Origin: Candidatus Sulfopaludibacter sp. SbA3
Lineage (GTDB): Bacteria > Acidobacteriota > Terriglobia > 20CM-2-55-15
NCBI GenBank assembly: GCA_945865815.1
Contig: CAMBFR010000017.1
Location: forward strand, 1-51,918
Direction: 5' to 3'
Length of the DNA: 51,918 nucleotides
Shown here piece by piece: positions 17,000 through 25,090 of the stretch. Under the pieces are notes generated by a model. That model made no database searches. It had not been told where the DNA came from and worked only from the letters and a program-made list of their open reading frames with translations. How positions within the stretch are numbered: the stretch's first letter is position 1; the number at the start of each line of letters is the position of its first letter. Both the position numbers and the translations under genes were made by a program.

Positions 17000-19519
17000 T
17001 TAATCGTTTGATGTCGCTTCCAACTTCATATTGTTTTGAAATGGCCTGCTCTTGACGACAGCCAGCACCATGGCCGAGAAACGATTGTTCTCACGGCCGG
17101 CTTGCCGCGCGATATCGCGGATGAGCGGCATGTCTTCATGCTCCACACCGCGGCCCAGGGCGTAGACCAGGAGCTTTTCGCCAACCACCTGCGCGAACTG
17201 GCCGGAATAGCCCACAAGCCAGTTGCGCAGCCCGGCCGGACCATCGATCATCGTGCCGTCAAATAACTGCGCCGTGGTATCGATCGCCTCTCCTCCGTCC
17301 TCGGTCCGCCACATCGCGATTCCGTCGAAGTTCTCCAGCGAGAATCCGATCGGGTCCATCATCTGATGGCACTGGATGCAGTCGGCGCGTACGCGATGCT
17401 CCACCATTCTCTGGCGCATCGAGGGTTCCCTGGTGTTGCCGGCCGCATCGGCCGGCCTGGCCGGAAGCGGCGGAACATTGGCCGGCGGATCCGGCGGGCC
17501 CATGCCGAGAATGTTTGTCATGATCCATTTGCCGCGCGTGACCGGCGAGGTTCTTTCGGGCTTGGATGTCGTGGCCAGGAAGGCTCCCTTGCCGGTAAGG
17601 CCCTTGCGTATATCCATGTCCGGCCCGAGCGTGACGCGCCGGAACTGGCTGCCATAAATGTTCGGGATGCCGTAGTGCTTGGCCAGGCGCTCGTTCACAA
17701 ACGTGTAATTCGCGGTCAACAGTTCCACCACCGGGCGATCTTCGCGAACCATGCTGTCAAACAGCAGTTCAACTTCGCGCCGCATGGCCTGGCGCAACGG
17801 GTCGTCAAAATGCGGGAACAGGTGGGGAAGCGGGCTGTGAGCCTGCAGGCCGCGCAGGTTCAGCCACTGCCCGGCGAAATTGATTGCGAGCGCTTCAGAG
17901 CGAGGGTCCTTCAGCATTCGACGCACCTGCTGCTCGAGCACCGCGGGATCGCGAAGCCTGCGCTGGCTGGCGAGGTTGATCAGTTCGTCATCGGGGCCCG
18001 TGCTCCACAGGAAAAACGACAGGCGCGACGCCAGGTCCAGATCGCTGATGCGGTAGATGTCGCCCGCCTTCAGATTCGCCGGCTCTTCTTCAATCCGATA
18101 AATAAACTTGGGCGAAGCCAGGACGCGGGCAAGCGCCATTTCAATTCCGTGCTCGAAGTTTTCTTCTCTCCGCCCGCCTTCGTAAAACTGCATCAACGAA
18201 TTGACGTCTGCTCCATCCGCGGGCGCCCTGAACGCGCGGCTTGCCAGATTCGTGATGATTCTTCGCGCACACGATGCCTCGTCCGCGGCGCCGTTGGGAC
18301 GGCATACGAATATCTTCCGGCGGCTCGGCGAATCCGTAGCGGCGACCGCATTGAACGGGCCTTCGATTCGAACCGTGCCGATGTGCGGGAAAAACGTCAG
18401 CCCCGGAGTGGGACCGGTCTGAAGGGTCGAACGCATGAAGTGTTGATCGAGATCCAGGATCGGAGCCAGATTGGTTTGAAGGAACGTGACGCCGACCGTG
18501 TGCATTCCTGCCGTCGTTTTGAGCTGGACCCGCATTCCCTGATTCCGGCCTGCGGCGCCGCCACCGCCGCCGCCACCAAGGAAGGCCTCCGGACCGGCTT
18601 GTCCGGAATTCGATGCGGCCTGCTGGCGGCCGCCGCAGTTTGCCGCCGGCGTGCGCCCGCCGCCTTGCCAGTCCATCAACTGCAGCCGTTCGCCATCGAG
18701 CAGGATCTCAAGCTTTTCGCAGGGAACGGAGCCGAATCCGGCCGGCGACATGTTGTCGCCAAATATCGGCGTAACGGTAAGGGTGTACTCCCCGTCGGAA
18801 GGGAACAGGTGTTTTACCAGCATTCCGCCGCGCGTTCCGAACGGCAACCCCTCGACGTGATAATCCTGGGTCGTGTCTTCCAGCGTTCTGTACACGGTCA
18901 GGTTCGGAGTTGCAGGTTCGCCAATCGCAAGCCGGCTGAGCTTTCCGGCTGCCGAGACGTATGCTTCGACCAGTGTCGACGAGATTCCCAGTGTGCCCGC
19001 GATATTGTCGAAACCGGACGTCGAGTCGTCCGACGGCAGATACTTTCCAGGGTCGATCTCGAGCGCGAGAAGGTCGCGGATTACATTTGCGTATTCCGTG
19101 CGGTTCAGCCGATGAATTCCCGGAGGAGGCATGTGCGGCACGGCAGTGCGGTCGAGTTCATTCTCGAGCCAGGTAATCAGGCCCTTCATTGTGGCGTCGT
19201 CCGGGCGTCTCATGCCCACCGGAGGCATCATGCCGGCGCGTAATTTTCGTGTGATTCTTTCCCAGGCTTCGCCGTCGCGCGCAACCCGGGCGAGATCCAG
19301 TTTGTCGATGTTCAGCTTCCGGGCCGAGTCCATCCCTGCCGAGGCTACCCGATCATTGTGGCAACTGACGCAGTACTGATCGAGGACTGCGCGGGGCGCG
19401 GTTGTGGCGGGCGCAGCGGCGCTCGCCGCCTGCGGCCGCGGGTTTCCGGTTTGCCCAAAGAGCACGGAAACGATCGAAATGACTGCAGTACCGCCAAGTA
19501 GCACAATTCGTTTTTTCAT
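17000..19519 (-). CDS. Large secreted cytochrome with DUF1587-1592-1588-1585 domains
   Basis: An 839-residue exported protein, start supported by GGAG 8 nt before the ATG. After the signal peptide comes a c-type haem site (YCVSCHNDR, Cys50-His54). HRLNRTEYANVIRDLLALEI near 160 marks DUF1587. A carbohydrate-binding-like stretch with a Gly run follows. RLSFFLWSTGPDDELI near 500 is DUF1592, GILAT-like GAFLATTSKPERTSPVTRGK near 655 is DUF1588, and ADCIQCHQMMDPIGFSLENF near 735 holds a second CxxCH in DUF1585-type sequence. Proteins of this set are widespread in Planctomycetes and Acidobacteria and are thought to act in extracytoplasmic redox or polymer use; the substrate is unknown. It heads the operon with DUF1552 and ankyrin genes. 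Confidence 0.9.
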   Translation of the reverse strand: MKKRIVLLGGTAVISIVSVLFGQTGNPRPQAASAAAPATTAPRAVLDQYCVSCHNDRVASAGMDSARKLNIDKLDLARVARDGEAWERITRKLRAGMMPPVGMRRPDDATMKGLITWLENELDRTAVPHMPPPGIHRLNRTEYANVIRDLLALEIDPGKYLPSDDSTSGFDNIAGTLGISSTLVEAYVSAAGKLSRLAIGEPATPNLTVYRTLEDTTQDYHVEGLPFGTRGGMLVKHLFPSDGEYTLTVTPIFGDNMSPAGFGSVPCEKLEILLDGERLQLMDWQGGGRTPAANCGGRQQAASNSGQAGPEAFLGGGGGGGAAGRNQGMRVQLKTTAGMHTVGVTFLQTNLAPILDLDQHFMRSTLQTGPTPGLTFFPHIGTVRIEGPFNAVAATDSPSRRKIFVCRPNGAADEASCARRIITNLASRAFRAPADGADVNSLMQFYEGGRREENFEHGIEMALARVLASPKFIYRIEEEPANLKAGDIYRISDLDLASRLSFFLWSTGPDDELINLASQRRLRDPAVLEQQVRRMLKDPRSEALAINFAGQWLNLRGLQAHSPLPHLFPHFDDPLRQAMRREVELLFDSMVREDRPVVELLTANYTFVNERLAKHYGIPNIYGSQFRRVTLGPDMDIRKGLTGKGAFLATTSKPERTSPVTRGKWIMTNILGMGPPDPPANVPPLPARPADAAGNTREPSMRQRMVEHRVRADCIQCHQMMDPIGFSLENFDGIAMWRTEDGGEAIDTTAQLFDGTMIDGPAGLRNWLVGYSGQFAQVVGEKLLVYALGRGVEHEDMPLIRDIARQAGRENNRFSAMVLAVVKSRPFQNNMKLEATSND

Positions 19520-19639
19520 AGCCGCTCCGCTGGTGGGTATCTGTAATAGAAATTACGGGGAAGATCATATAGCAGAGCCGATCGGCGTGCAATTCAAAGC
19601 TATGGGAAATAGGCAGATACGCCGGGCAGAATGCTCCTC

Positions 19640-19725
19640 GATGGCCGCTTCCCGATCAACACCGTCCCGGCCGCGTCTCCGCCCCGATCACACTCATTCA
19701 AAACTGGAATCCGCCGGCGAAGTAG
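19640..19725 (+). pseudogene. 3' fragment of a TolB-type Ser/Thr kinase gene, frameshifted
   Basis: The stretch reads DGRFPINTVPAASPP in one frame and then ITLIQNWNPPAK-stop in another. The intact kinase at 20747-23413 ends DGRFLINTLLEDASSP then ITLIQNWNPPAR-stop. Protein and DNA both match closely, with one frameshift at about 19685. Nothing upstream of 19640 resembles the kinase. It is a dead 3' remnant of a related gene, 1 kb before the intact copy. Confidence 0.8.
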
Positions 19726-19804
19726 TTTCAAGTTGTTCGGGACGTTCCTGGCTGCGGACACTTTGTGCGGGCGTCACAGTGTAGCCCTTGAGGTCAGACC
19801 GGCA

Positions 19805-20233
19805 TCACGCCGAACGGCGTTCTGGAACGATACGGAAGCGGCGCCGGCCGTGGATGCGGTATGTCTCGAAGTCGTCATGATCGATAGTGAGGATGAGCTG
19901 GAGCGATTCCCGTTCGGCAATATGGACCAGTGTCGCGTCCGCAAAATCCATTGGGCGATCCCGATACCGGTCCATCAAAGAATCGAGTTCGGGAAAATCG
20001 GCGTCGGAAATCGGCGAAATCGTCACGGCGCCCGATCGGACAAACTTCCACGCCGCCCGTTTTTCGCGGGCATTGTCTCCGACGAGATGAAACAGTTCCG
20101 TGAGCACGGCCTCCGAAGTCTTTAGTGGTAAATGCAACTGGCGGAAAGCGGCGTTGCACGCCGTATGCCAGCGATCGCTGCGATCCAGAAGAGCCAGTAT
20201 TCCTCCGGTATCGATGAGCGCGTTACCGGCCAT
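19805..20233 (-). CDS. PIN-domain toxin, VapC-like
   Basis: A 142-residue cytosolic protein with PIN nuclease landmarks. An early Asp lies in ALIDTGGILALLD (Asp8), a Glu in VLTELFHLV near 46, and an acidic pair in PMDFADATLV near 95-98. A last Asp cluster occurs in TIDHDDF near 116. PIN toxins of the VapC type cut tRNA or rRNA with magnesium or manganese. The gene overlaps the upstream antitoxin by 11 nt, the usual arrangement for coupled pairs. It sits in the island between kinase fragments. The RNA target cannot be read from sequence. Confidence 0.88.
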   Translation of the reverse strand: MAGNALIDTGGILALLDRSDRWHTACNAAFRQLHLPLKTSEAVLTELFHLVGDNAREKRAAWKFVRSGAVTISPISDADFPELDSLMDRYRDRPMDFADATLVHIAERESLQLILTIDHDDFETYRIHGRRRFRIVPERRSA

Positions 20234-20507
20234 GGCGGCCCCTCAGGCTTCTCCGAATGTCAGACCTGGCCCTTTCGGAGCGATTGGGGTCGCTTCCTGA
20301 AATGGTTCCTATGGTTTTGCGAACCCTGGCATGCAGATTCTCCTGTTCGGCCTCTTCATCCGGTTGGCCACGTTTGGAGTCCATCCATTCCTTTGTTATG
20401 CGATCCAGCAGCCCGGCGATCGTTGTGCGTTCCCTGCGCGCCTCGTTCTCCATTGCCGTTCTGGTTGAAGGATTCATCCTCCAGCTATACACTTCGGTTT
20501 TCTTCAT
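20223..20507 (-). CDS. Antitoxin partner of the PIN toxin (ribbon-helix-helix-like)
   Basis: A 94-residue protein starting at 20507. The N-terminal 45 residues (EVYSWRMNPSTRTAMENEAR, then RERTTIAGLLDRITKEWM) fit a ribbon-helix-helix: a short strand, a polar helix, a turn and a second helix. The remainder is highly charged (DEEAEQENLHARVRK) and probably unfolded until it wraps the toxin. It comes first and overlaps the PIN gene by 11 nt, so it should neutralise the toxin and repress the pair. An imperfect inverted repeat at 20506-20526 covers its start codon and is a natural operator candidate. Confidence 0.75.
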   Translation of the reverse strand: MKKTEVYSWRMNPSTRTAMENEARRERTTIAGLLDRITKEWMDSKRGQPDEEAEQENLHARVRKTIGTISGSDPNRSERARSDIRRSLRGRHGR

Positions 20508-20526
20508 GCACCACAGAGTAGTGCAT
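20506..20526 (-). promoter_or_regulatory. Inverted repeat over the antitoxin start, candidate operator
   Basis: ATGCACCAC and GTAGTGCAT flank a 3-nt centre (8 of 9 positions pair). It overlaps the start codon of the antitoxin gene at 20507. RHH antitoxins usually bind such repeats to repress their own pair; binding here is inference. Confidence 0.4.
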
Positions 20527-20664
20527 TCGAAAGGTCATCCACAAGCGGCATGCGTGAGCGCGGCAGGCGCGGACCGCCGGCTTGTCCGGGATGGCCTCGG
20601 AAGATCTGATTCTCCGTCATGCATGATTCTGCTACGATGCGCCGGTAGAGATTGATCCTCCATA

Positions 20665-20686
20665 AGCGGCTGCGAATGCAAGCCCG
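20665..20686 (+). repeat. Partial, inverted copy of the 37-bp REP-like element
   Basis: On the plus strand AGCGGCTGCGAATGCAAGCC followed by CG matches the first 22 nt of the element found on the minus strand at 25729-25765, 26504-26540 and 36833-36869. The right half has diverged. It lies upstream of the intact kinase gene. Confidence 0.6.
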
Positions 20687-20746
20687 CCGCGAAGCGTGAG
20701 CGCGATGGCGCGAAACCGGAAGATAGGGCGCAGGCATCAAGAAATA

Positions 20747-23413
20747 ATGATTGGAACAAAGCTCGCGCATTACGAAATTACAGCGCATCTGGGCTCGGGC
20801 GGGATGGGCGATGTGTATCAGGCCGCCGACTCGAAGCTGGGCCGGAGTGTGGCCATCAAGTTCCTTCCCGAAGCCTTCAAACACGATGCGGAACGCGTGG
20901 CGCGATTCGAGCGCGAAGCGCGCGTGCTGGCGTCGTTGAATCATCCGAATATTGCGGCCATTTATGGGTTTGAGCAGTCGGCGTCGCATCACTTCCTGGT
21001 GATGGAACTGGTTCCGGGAGAGACCTTGGCCGAGCGCATCCGGCGCGGCGCGATACCAACCGATGAAGCGTTTGCGATTGCGAATCAGATCTGCGACGCG
21101 CTGGAGGCGGCGCACGAGAAGGGAGTGGTGCACCGGGACCTGAAGCCGGCGAATGTGAAGGTCACGCCGGAAGGGAAAGTGAAGGTGCTGGACTTCGGCC
21201 TGGCGAAAGCTTTCGAGACGGAAGCGACGGATGCGGCGAGTTCGAACTCGCCGACGCTGAGCATGGCGGCGACGAAAGCGGGAGTGATACTGGGAACGGC
21301 GGCATACATGTCGCCCGAGCAGGCCAAGGGGATGACGGTGGATCGGCGGACCGACATCTTCGCATTTGGCGCGGTGCTGTACGAGATGCTGACGGGCCGT
21401 CCGGCATTCCAGGGCGACGGAGTTGGAGATATTCTGGCGGCGGTGATTCGGGCGGAGCCGGACTGGAGCAAGCTGCCGACGAAGCTGCCCAGTCGAGTTC
21501 AGGAATTGCTGCGCCTGTGCCTTCAGAAAGACGCGAAGAAGAGGCGGCAAACAGCCGCCGACGTGCGAATCGACATCGAACAGGCGCTGGTGGAACCGCC
21601 GGCGCCGCCGGCAACTGCGCCGGCTCGTAGTGCGCACAGGGCATGGTTCGTGGCCGCAGCCGCGGTGGTGGTGGCTCTAGTATTTGCCATTCCCGCGCTG
21701 CGTTATCTGCGACAGACGCCGCCGCCCGAGACACGCGTGGAAATCAACACGCCCGCGACCACCGATCCCATTTCTTTTGCTCTCTCTCCCGACGGCCGCC
21801 AGATCGTCTTCGTTGCTTCCGGCGACGGCGCTCCCCGCCTCTGGCTGCGGTCCCTGGCCACCACCGGCGCGCAGCCGCTGGCCGGAACCGAGGGCGCGGC
21901 ATCTCCGTTCTGGTCGCCCGACAGCCGCTCGGTCGGCTTCTTCACGGGTAGCAGCCTGAAGCGGCTCGACATCGGCGGAGGCGCGCCGCAAACAGTGGCA
22001 ATGGCCACCGCCGGCCGCGGCGGGACCTGGAATGCGGACGGTGTCATTCTGTTTGCGCCAACCAGCGTAGGTCCGCTGTCCCGCGTGCCGGCCACGGGAG
22101 GCGAACCGGTGGCGGTGACAACGCTCGACCGGCAGAATAGCCACCGGTTTCCCTCCTTCCTGCCCGATGGCCGGCAATTCCTGTTCTACGCGCAGGGGAC
22201 GCCGGAAACCGGAGGGATCTACCTGGGATCGCTCGACTCGGCCGAAACCCGGCGGCTGACCGCAGCCGATACGGCAGGCGTCTACCTGCCTTTTCCAGAT
22301 GGGCGAGATGGCGGAATGGCGGGATGGCTGCTGTGGGTACGGGCGGGAACGCTGGTGGCCCAGCGCCTGGACCTGGAACAGAAGGCGCTCACGAGCGATC
22401 CGGTGACGCTGGCCGATCCGGTGGCCTTTGACGCGGTTGTCAGGGCAAGCGCGCTGTCGGTATCGGCGCCGGGCCTGGTGGCCTACCGGGAAGGCGGGGC
22501 CAGCCGGCGGCAACTGGCTTGGTTCGACCGTTCCGGCAAGGCGCTGGGCCGGATGGGCGCGCCGGATGAAAATGATCTCTTCTCTCCCCGCGTTTCGCCC
22601 GATGGCCGCCGGGTGGCGGTGCACCGCACGGTGCAGGGCAACACCGACATCTGGCTTCTGGATGGAACGCGCTCGAGCCGGTTCACGTTCGATGCGGTCT
22701 TGGACCGGTTCCCCCTCTGGTCCTCCGACGGCAGCCGGATCGTGTTCGACTCGGACCGGAAGGGCGCCCGCGATCTCTATCAAAAGCCCTCCAGCGGCGC
22801 AGGAGCGGAGGACCTGCTGGTGGAATCGCCGCAGGCCAAGATAGCCAACGATTGGTCCGCGGACGGCCGGTTCGTGCTCTATCACAGCATCGACCCGCAG
22901 ACGGCGCGGGACTTGTGGGTGCTGCCGATGGAGGGGGAGCGCAAGCCGTGGGTGTTCCTGAAGACCCGCTTCGAGGAACGCTCAGCTCAGTTCTCGCCGG
23001 ACGGGCGCTGGGTGGCCTACCATTCGAACGAATCGGGGCAAAACGAGATCTACATCCGGCCGTTTGCGGCGCCGGCGGCTTCGGGCGTGGCAGCCAACGC
23101 CGCTGCCGGGCAGTGGCAGGTGTCGACGGCGGGAGGCATTTATCCGAAGTGGCGTTCCGACGGCAGGGAGTTGTACTACATCGGGCCGAATGGAGAGATG
23201 ATGGCGGCGGCGATCGCGGCGACGGCAACCACGCTGGAGCCGGGTGCGCCGGTGGCGCTGTTTGCGGCGCGAATCTTGGGCGGCGGCGTGGATAATAACC
23301 TGGGCCGGCAATACGACGTCACGCGCGACGGCCGCTTCCTGATCAACACGCTGCTGGAAGACGCCTCCTCCCCGATCACTCTCATTCAAAATTGGAACCC
23401 GCCGGCAAGGTGA
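20747..23413 (+). CDS. Membrane Ser/Thr protein kinase with C-terminal TolB/WD40-like propeller
   Basis: An 888-residue protein. I choose the ATG at 20747 because the related 5' fragment at 24097 starts at the same codon (MIG/VIG); GTG at 20696 would add 17 residues. The kinase domain is complete: GSGGMGDVY (16-24), the ATP-binding Lys in VAIKF (38), HRDLKPAN near 128, DFGLAKAF near 149 and GTAAYMSPEQAKG near 185. One membrane span (WFVAAAAVVVALVFAIPALRY) lies near 300-320. The C-terminal 550 residues are repeated SPDGR..VF/W-SxDS motifs typical of a TolB/PD40 propeller, probably outside the membrane as a sensor. This architecture is abundant in Acidobacteria. Phosphorylation targets are unknown. 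Confidence 0.93.
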   Translation: MIGTKLAHYEITAHLGSGGMGDVYQAADSKLGRSVAIKFLPEAFKHDAERVARFEREARVLASLNHPNIAAIYGFEQSASHHFLVMELVPGETLAERIRRGAIPTDEAFAIANQICDALEAAHEKGVVHRDLKPANVKVTPEGKVKVLDFGLAKAFETEATDAASSNSPTLSMAATKAGVILGTAAYMSPEQAKGMTVDRRTDIFAFGAVLYEMLTGRPAFQGDGVGDILAAVIRAEPDWSKLPTKLPSRVQELLRLCLQKDAKKRRQTAADVRIDIEQALVEPPAPPATAPARSAHRAWFVAAAAVVVALVFAIPALRYLRQTPPPETRVEINTPATTDPISFALSPDGRQIVFVASGDGAPRLWLRSLATTGAQPLAGTEGAASPFWSPDSRSVGFFTGSSLKRLDIGGGAPQTVAMATAGRGGTWNADGVILFAPTSVGPLSRVPATGGEPVAVTTLDRQNSHRFPSFLPDGRQFLFYAQGTPETGGIYLGSLDSAETRRLTAADTAGVYLPFPDGRDGGMAGWLLWVRAGTLVAQRLDLEQKALTSDPVTLADPVAFDAVVRASALSVSAPGLVAYREGGASRRQLAWFDRSGKALGRMGAPDENDLFSPRVSPDGRRVAVHRTVQGNTDIWLLDGTRSSRFTFDAVLDRFPLWSSDGSRIVFDSDRKGARDLYQKPSSGAGAEDLLVESPQAKIANDWSADGRFVLYHSIDPQTARDLWVLPMEGERKPWVFLKTRFEERSAQFSPDGRWVAYHSNESGQNEIYIRPFAAPAASGVAANAAAGQWQVSTAGGIYPKWRSDGRELYYIGPNGEMMAAAIAATATTLEPGAPVALFAARILGGGVDNNLGRQYDVTRDGRFLINTLLEDASSPITLIQNWNPPAR

Positions 23414-23435
23414 CTAGGGCCTGAGACCAGAGACG

Positions 23436-23741
23436 TCACCGAACCCCGGCCCTTTGCGCCGGGATATACCGCTTGATGGCGATGCTCCTGGAATGCTGCC
23501 GCGTTTGGGCAACGTCGTAGGCGAGCTGCATGCGGAGAAGGTGGTCCATGTTCGGGCCAAACGCCTTTTCGATGCGCAGGGCCATTTCCGGAGTCAGCTC
23601 GGACTTGCCGTTCAGAAGGTCGGAGAGCGTGGCGCGGCGCACTTTCAAAATCGCCGCCGCCTGCGACACATTGAGGCCGAGGGCATCCACAATTTCGGTT
23701 TTGATCAGGCCGCCCGGATGGGGCGGATTCTTCATGGGCAT
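23436..23741 (-). CDS. higA: HigA-type antitoxin (XRE helix-turn-helix)
   Basis: A 101-residue protein; AGGAGG lies 6 nt before the ATG at 23741. The opening MKNPPHPGGLIKTEIVDALG and the helix-turn-helix LNVSQAAAILKVRRATLSDL followed by NGKSELTPEMALRIEKAFG are the standard HigA/VapI pattern. HigA neutralises HigB and represses the operon by DNA binding. The gene follows higB by 10 nt, in the unusual toxin-first order that is normal for higBA. Its 3' end meets the kinase gene end 22 nt away on the other strand. The C-terminal 20 residues are basic. Confidence 0.93.
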   Translation of the reverse strand: MPMKNPPHPGGLIKTEIVDALGLNVSQAAAILKVRRATLSDLLNGKSELTPEMALRIEKAFGPNMDHLLRMQLAYDVAQTRQHSRSIAIKRYIPAQRAGVR

Positions 23742-23751
23742 CGCGGGCCTC

Positions 23752-24042
23752 CTAATGGTCGTCGATCAGATCCATATCGCTGGCAGTGTTCGACGTTTCG
23801 TCGTGACGGGAAATCAACCGCCAGCTCCCGGTAACAGTCAGGCTCCAGAATCCTTTCAGGCCGCCTGTGAGCGGATGCAACTTCCAGCCCGGAAACCGTT
23901 CGAGATCCTTCAGCGCTTCGGCGGTTTCGATGGCGAACAGAAGCTTACGCAGCTTGTCTGCCATCGAAGGCGGTACCCGTTTCACGTTCCCGTCATGGTG
24001 GAGCTGCTTCAGGCCTTTATGGCGAAAGCGGACAAGTTGCAT
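23752..24042 (-). CDS. higB: HigB-type toxin (RelE-like mRNA interferase)
   Basis: A 96-residue protein with an AAGGAG ribosome site 4 nt before the ATG. It matches HigB/plasmid maintenance killer proteins: FRHKGLKQLHHDGN near the start, DKLRKLLFAIETAEALKDL in the middle, then FPGWKLHPLTGGLKGFWSL and the basic strand GSWRLISRHD. HigB proteins cut mRNA on the ribosome. It is the first gene of the pair with higA. Promoter and operator are visible just upstream at 24063-24091. The length and motif order are normal, so the pair is probably intact. Confidence 0.92.
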   Translation of the reverse strand: MQLVRFRHKGLKQLHHDGNVKRVPPSMADKLRKLLFAIETAEALKDLERFPGWKLHPLTGGLKGFWSLTVTGSWRLISRHDETSNTASDMDLIDDH

Positions 24043-24062
24043 GCTGCTCCTTTATGATTTCC

Positions 24063-24091
24063 AGTATGTACGGCTGTGCCGTACACATCAA
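24063..24091 (-). promoter_or_regulatory. higBA promoter with a palindromic operator in its spacer
   Basis: On the minus strand TTGATG (24086-24091) and CATACT (24063-24068) are 17 nt apart. The spacer is filled by a perfect 7-3-7 inverted repeat, GTACGGC-TGT-GCCGTAC (24068-24084, overlapping the -10 by one base). A repressor bound there would block RNA polymerase, which fits autorepression by HigA. The start codon of higB lies 21 nt downstream of the -10. Confidence 0.6.
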
Positions 24092-24096
24092 GAACA

Positions 24097-24177
24097 GTGA
24101 TTGGAAGCAGGCTCGCACATTACGAAATCACCAGCCATCTCGGCTCGGGCGGGATGGGCGACGTGTACCAGGCCACG
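24097..24177 (+). pseudogene. 5' fragment of a TolB-type Ser/Thr kinase gene
   Basis: Twenty-seven codons read [19 protein letters not shown] then MGDVYQAT, 22 of 27 identical to the first codons of the intact kinase (MIGTKLAHYEITAHLGSGG). The DNA is also very similar. After 24177 homology stops; the frame continues about 27 codons without kinase motifs. It lies just upstream of higBA on the opposite strand. Confidence 0.85.
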
Positions 24178-24223
24178 GTAGCCCCGCGCCCACAGGTAGA
24201 CTTGAAAAGTTTGGCTGTAGAGT

Positions 24224-25090
24224 CTATTTCCCGAAGGTGGCGTCCAGAAATTCGCTGACGACCTGCGCTACATCGCGACGCTCGCCATCGACGGCGTAGT
24301 TGAGCCGCCGCATCGCAGGTTCCGAGATTTTGCCGCCCAACTCCCGAAGAGCCTCGCGAACTTCCGGATGCTTCAACACGATCTCGTGTCGTATAACTGG
24401 GGCGGCGTCGTAAGGCGGAAAGTAACTCTTGTCGTCCTCCAACGCGAAGAGGCCGAGGCTCTCGATCAGGCCGGCTGTCGAGTCGCCTGCGATGAAGTCA
24501 ACCTGCCCATCCGCCAGCGCCCTGTACGTGAGCCCGAGGTCCATAACTCGCGGTTCATCCGGAAACTGAAGGTTGTACGCCTGGCTCAGTCCGCGATAGC
24601 CGTCGGAACGTTCCATGAACTCGTAGCCGAAACCAGCGGTCCAATCGCGCGTCAACGGCGCGCTGTCGGAAATCGTCCTGAGGTTGAACTTCGCCGCATC
24701 TCCGGCGCGCACGATAATCGCAAAAGTGTTGTTGAAACCCAGCGGCTCGGTCCAGTCCACGGCGAATCGGGCCGCGTAGTCGGTCTTGACCTTTTCGTAT
24801 ACCTGGTTGGAATCGTTCATCGGCTGTGCGCCAAGAATCGCAGTGAGGCCGGTTCCCGTGTATTCCGGGTAAATGTCGATCTGGCCCGCAACGATCGCCT
24901 GGTGACACACGAGGGTTCCGCCAAGATTCAGCCGCCGGTCCACTTCCAGGCCGGTGCGGCGTTCAATCTGCTGTGCGAACAGTTCGCCAAGAATCACCTG
25001 CTCCGTGAAGTTCTTCGAGCCGATGACGATGCGGTCGGAAGAGGAACAGGCCGTCAGTAGAAATGAAGCGGCCAGAACGATGCGTTTCAT
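24224..25090 (-). CDS. Lipoprotein substrate-binding subunit of an osmoprotectant ABC transporter
   Basis: A 288-residue protein with a lipoprotein signal ([13 protein letters not shown], lipobox LTAC). The mature start [20 protein letters not shown] is the signature of the OsmF/OpuCC type of glycine betaine, choline or carnitine binding proteins. [17 protein letters not shown] near 75 is the second landmark, and [20 protein letters not shown] with [16 protein letters not shown] follow. Tyr and other aromatic residues in these segments usually form the cage for a quaternary amine. The start overlaps the permease stop by 4 nt. It is the third gene of the transporter operon. The substrate is likely a compatible solute, but which one is open. 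Confidence 0.92.
   Translation of the reverse strand: MKRIVLAASFLLTACSSSDRIVIGSKNFTEQVILGELFAQQIERRTGLEVDRRLNLGGTLVCHQAIVAGQIDIYPEYTGTGLTAILGAQPMNDSNQVYEKVKTDYAARFAVDWTEPLGFNNTFAIIVRAGDAAKFNLRTISDSAPLTRDWTAGFGYEFMERSDGYRGLSQAYNLQFPDEPRVMDLGLTYRALADGQVDFIAGDSTAGLIESLGLFALEDDKSYFPPYDAAPVIRHEIVLKHPEVREALRELGGKISEPAMRRLNYAVDGERRDVAQVVSEFLDATFGK

Noticed and set aside
17366-19243. Long antisense open frame of 625 codons opposite the DUF1592 cytochrome
   Set aside because: It has no signal or domain, its codons mirror the G+C-rich third positions of the real gene, and it has no ribosome site; long stops-free antisense frames are common at this G+C.
19520-19804. Possible small gene in the spacer before the PIN toxin
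   Set aside because: The open frame from 19631 is explained by the frameshifted kinase tail; beyond it no coding signal remains.
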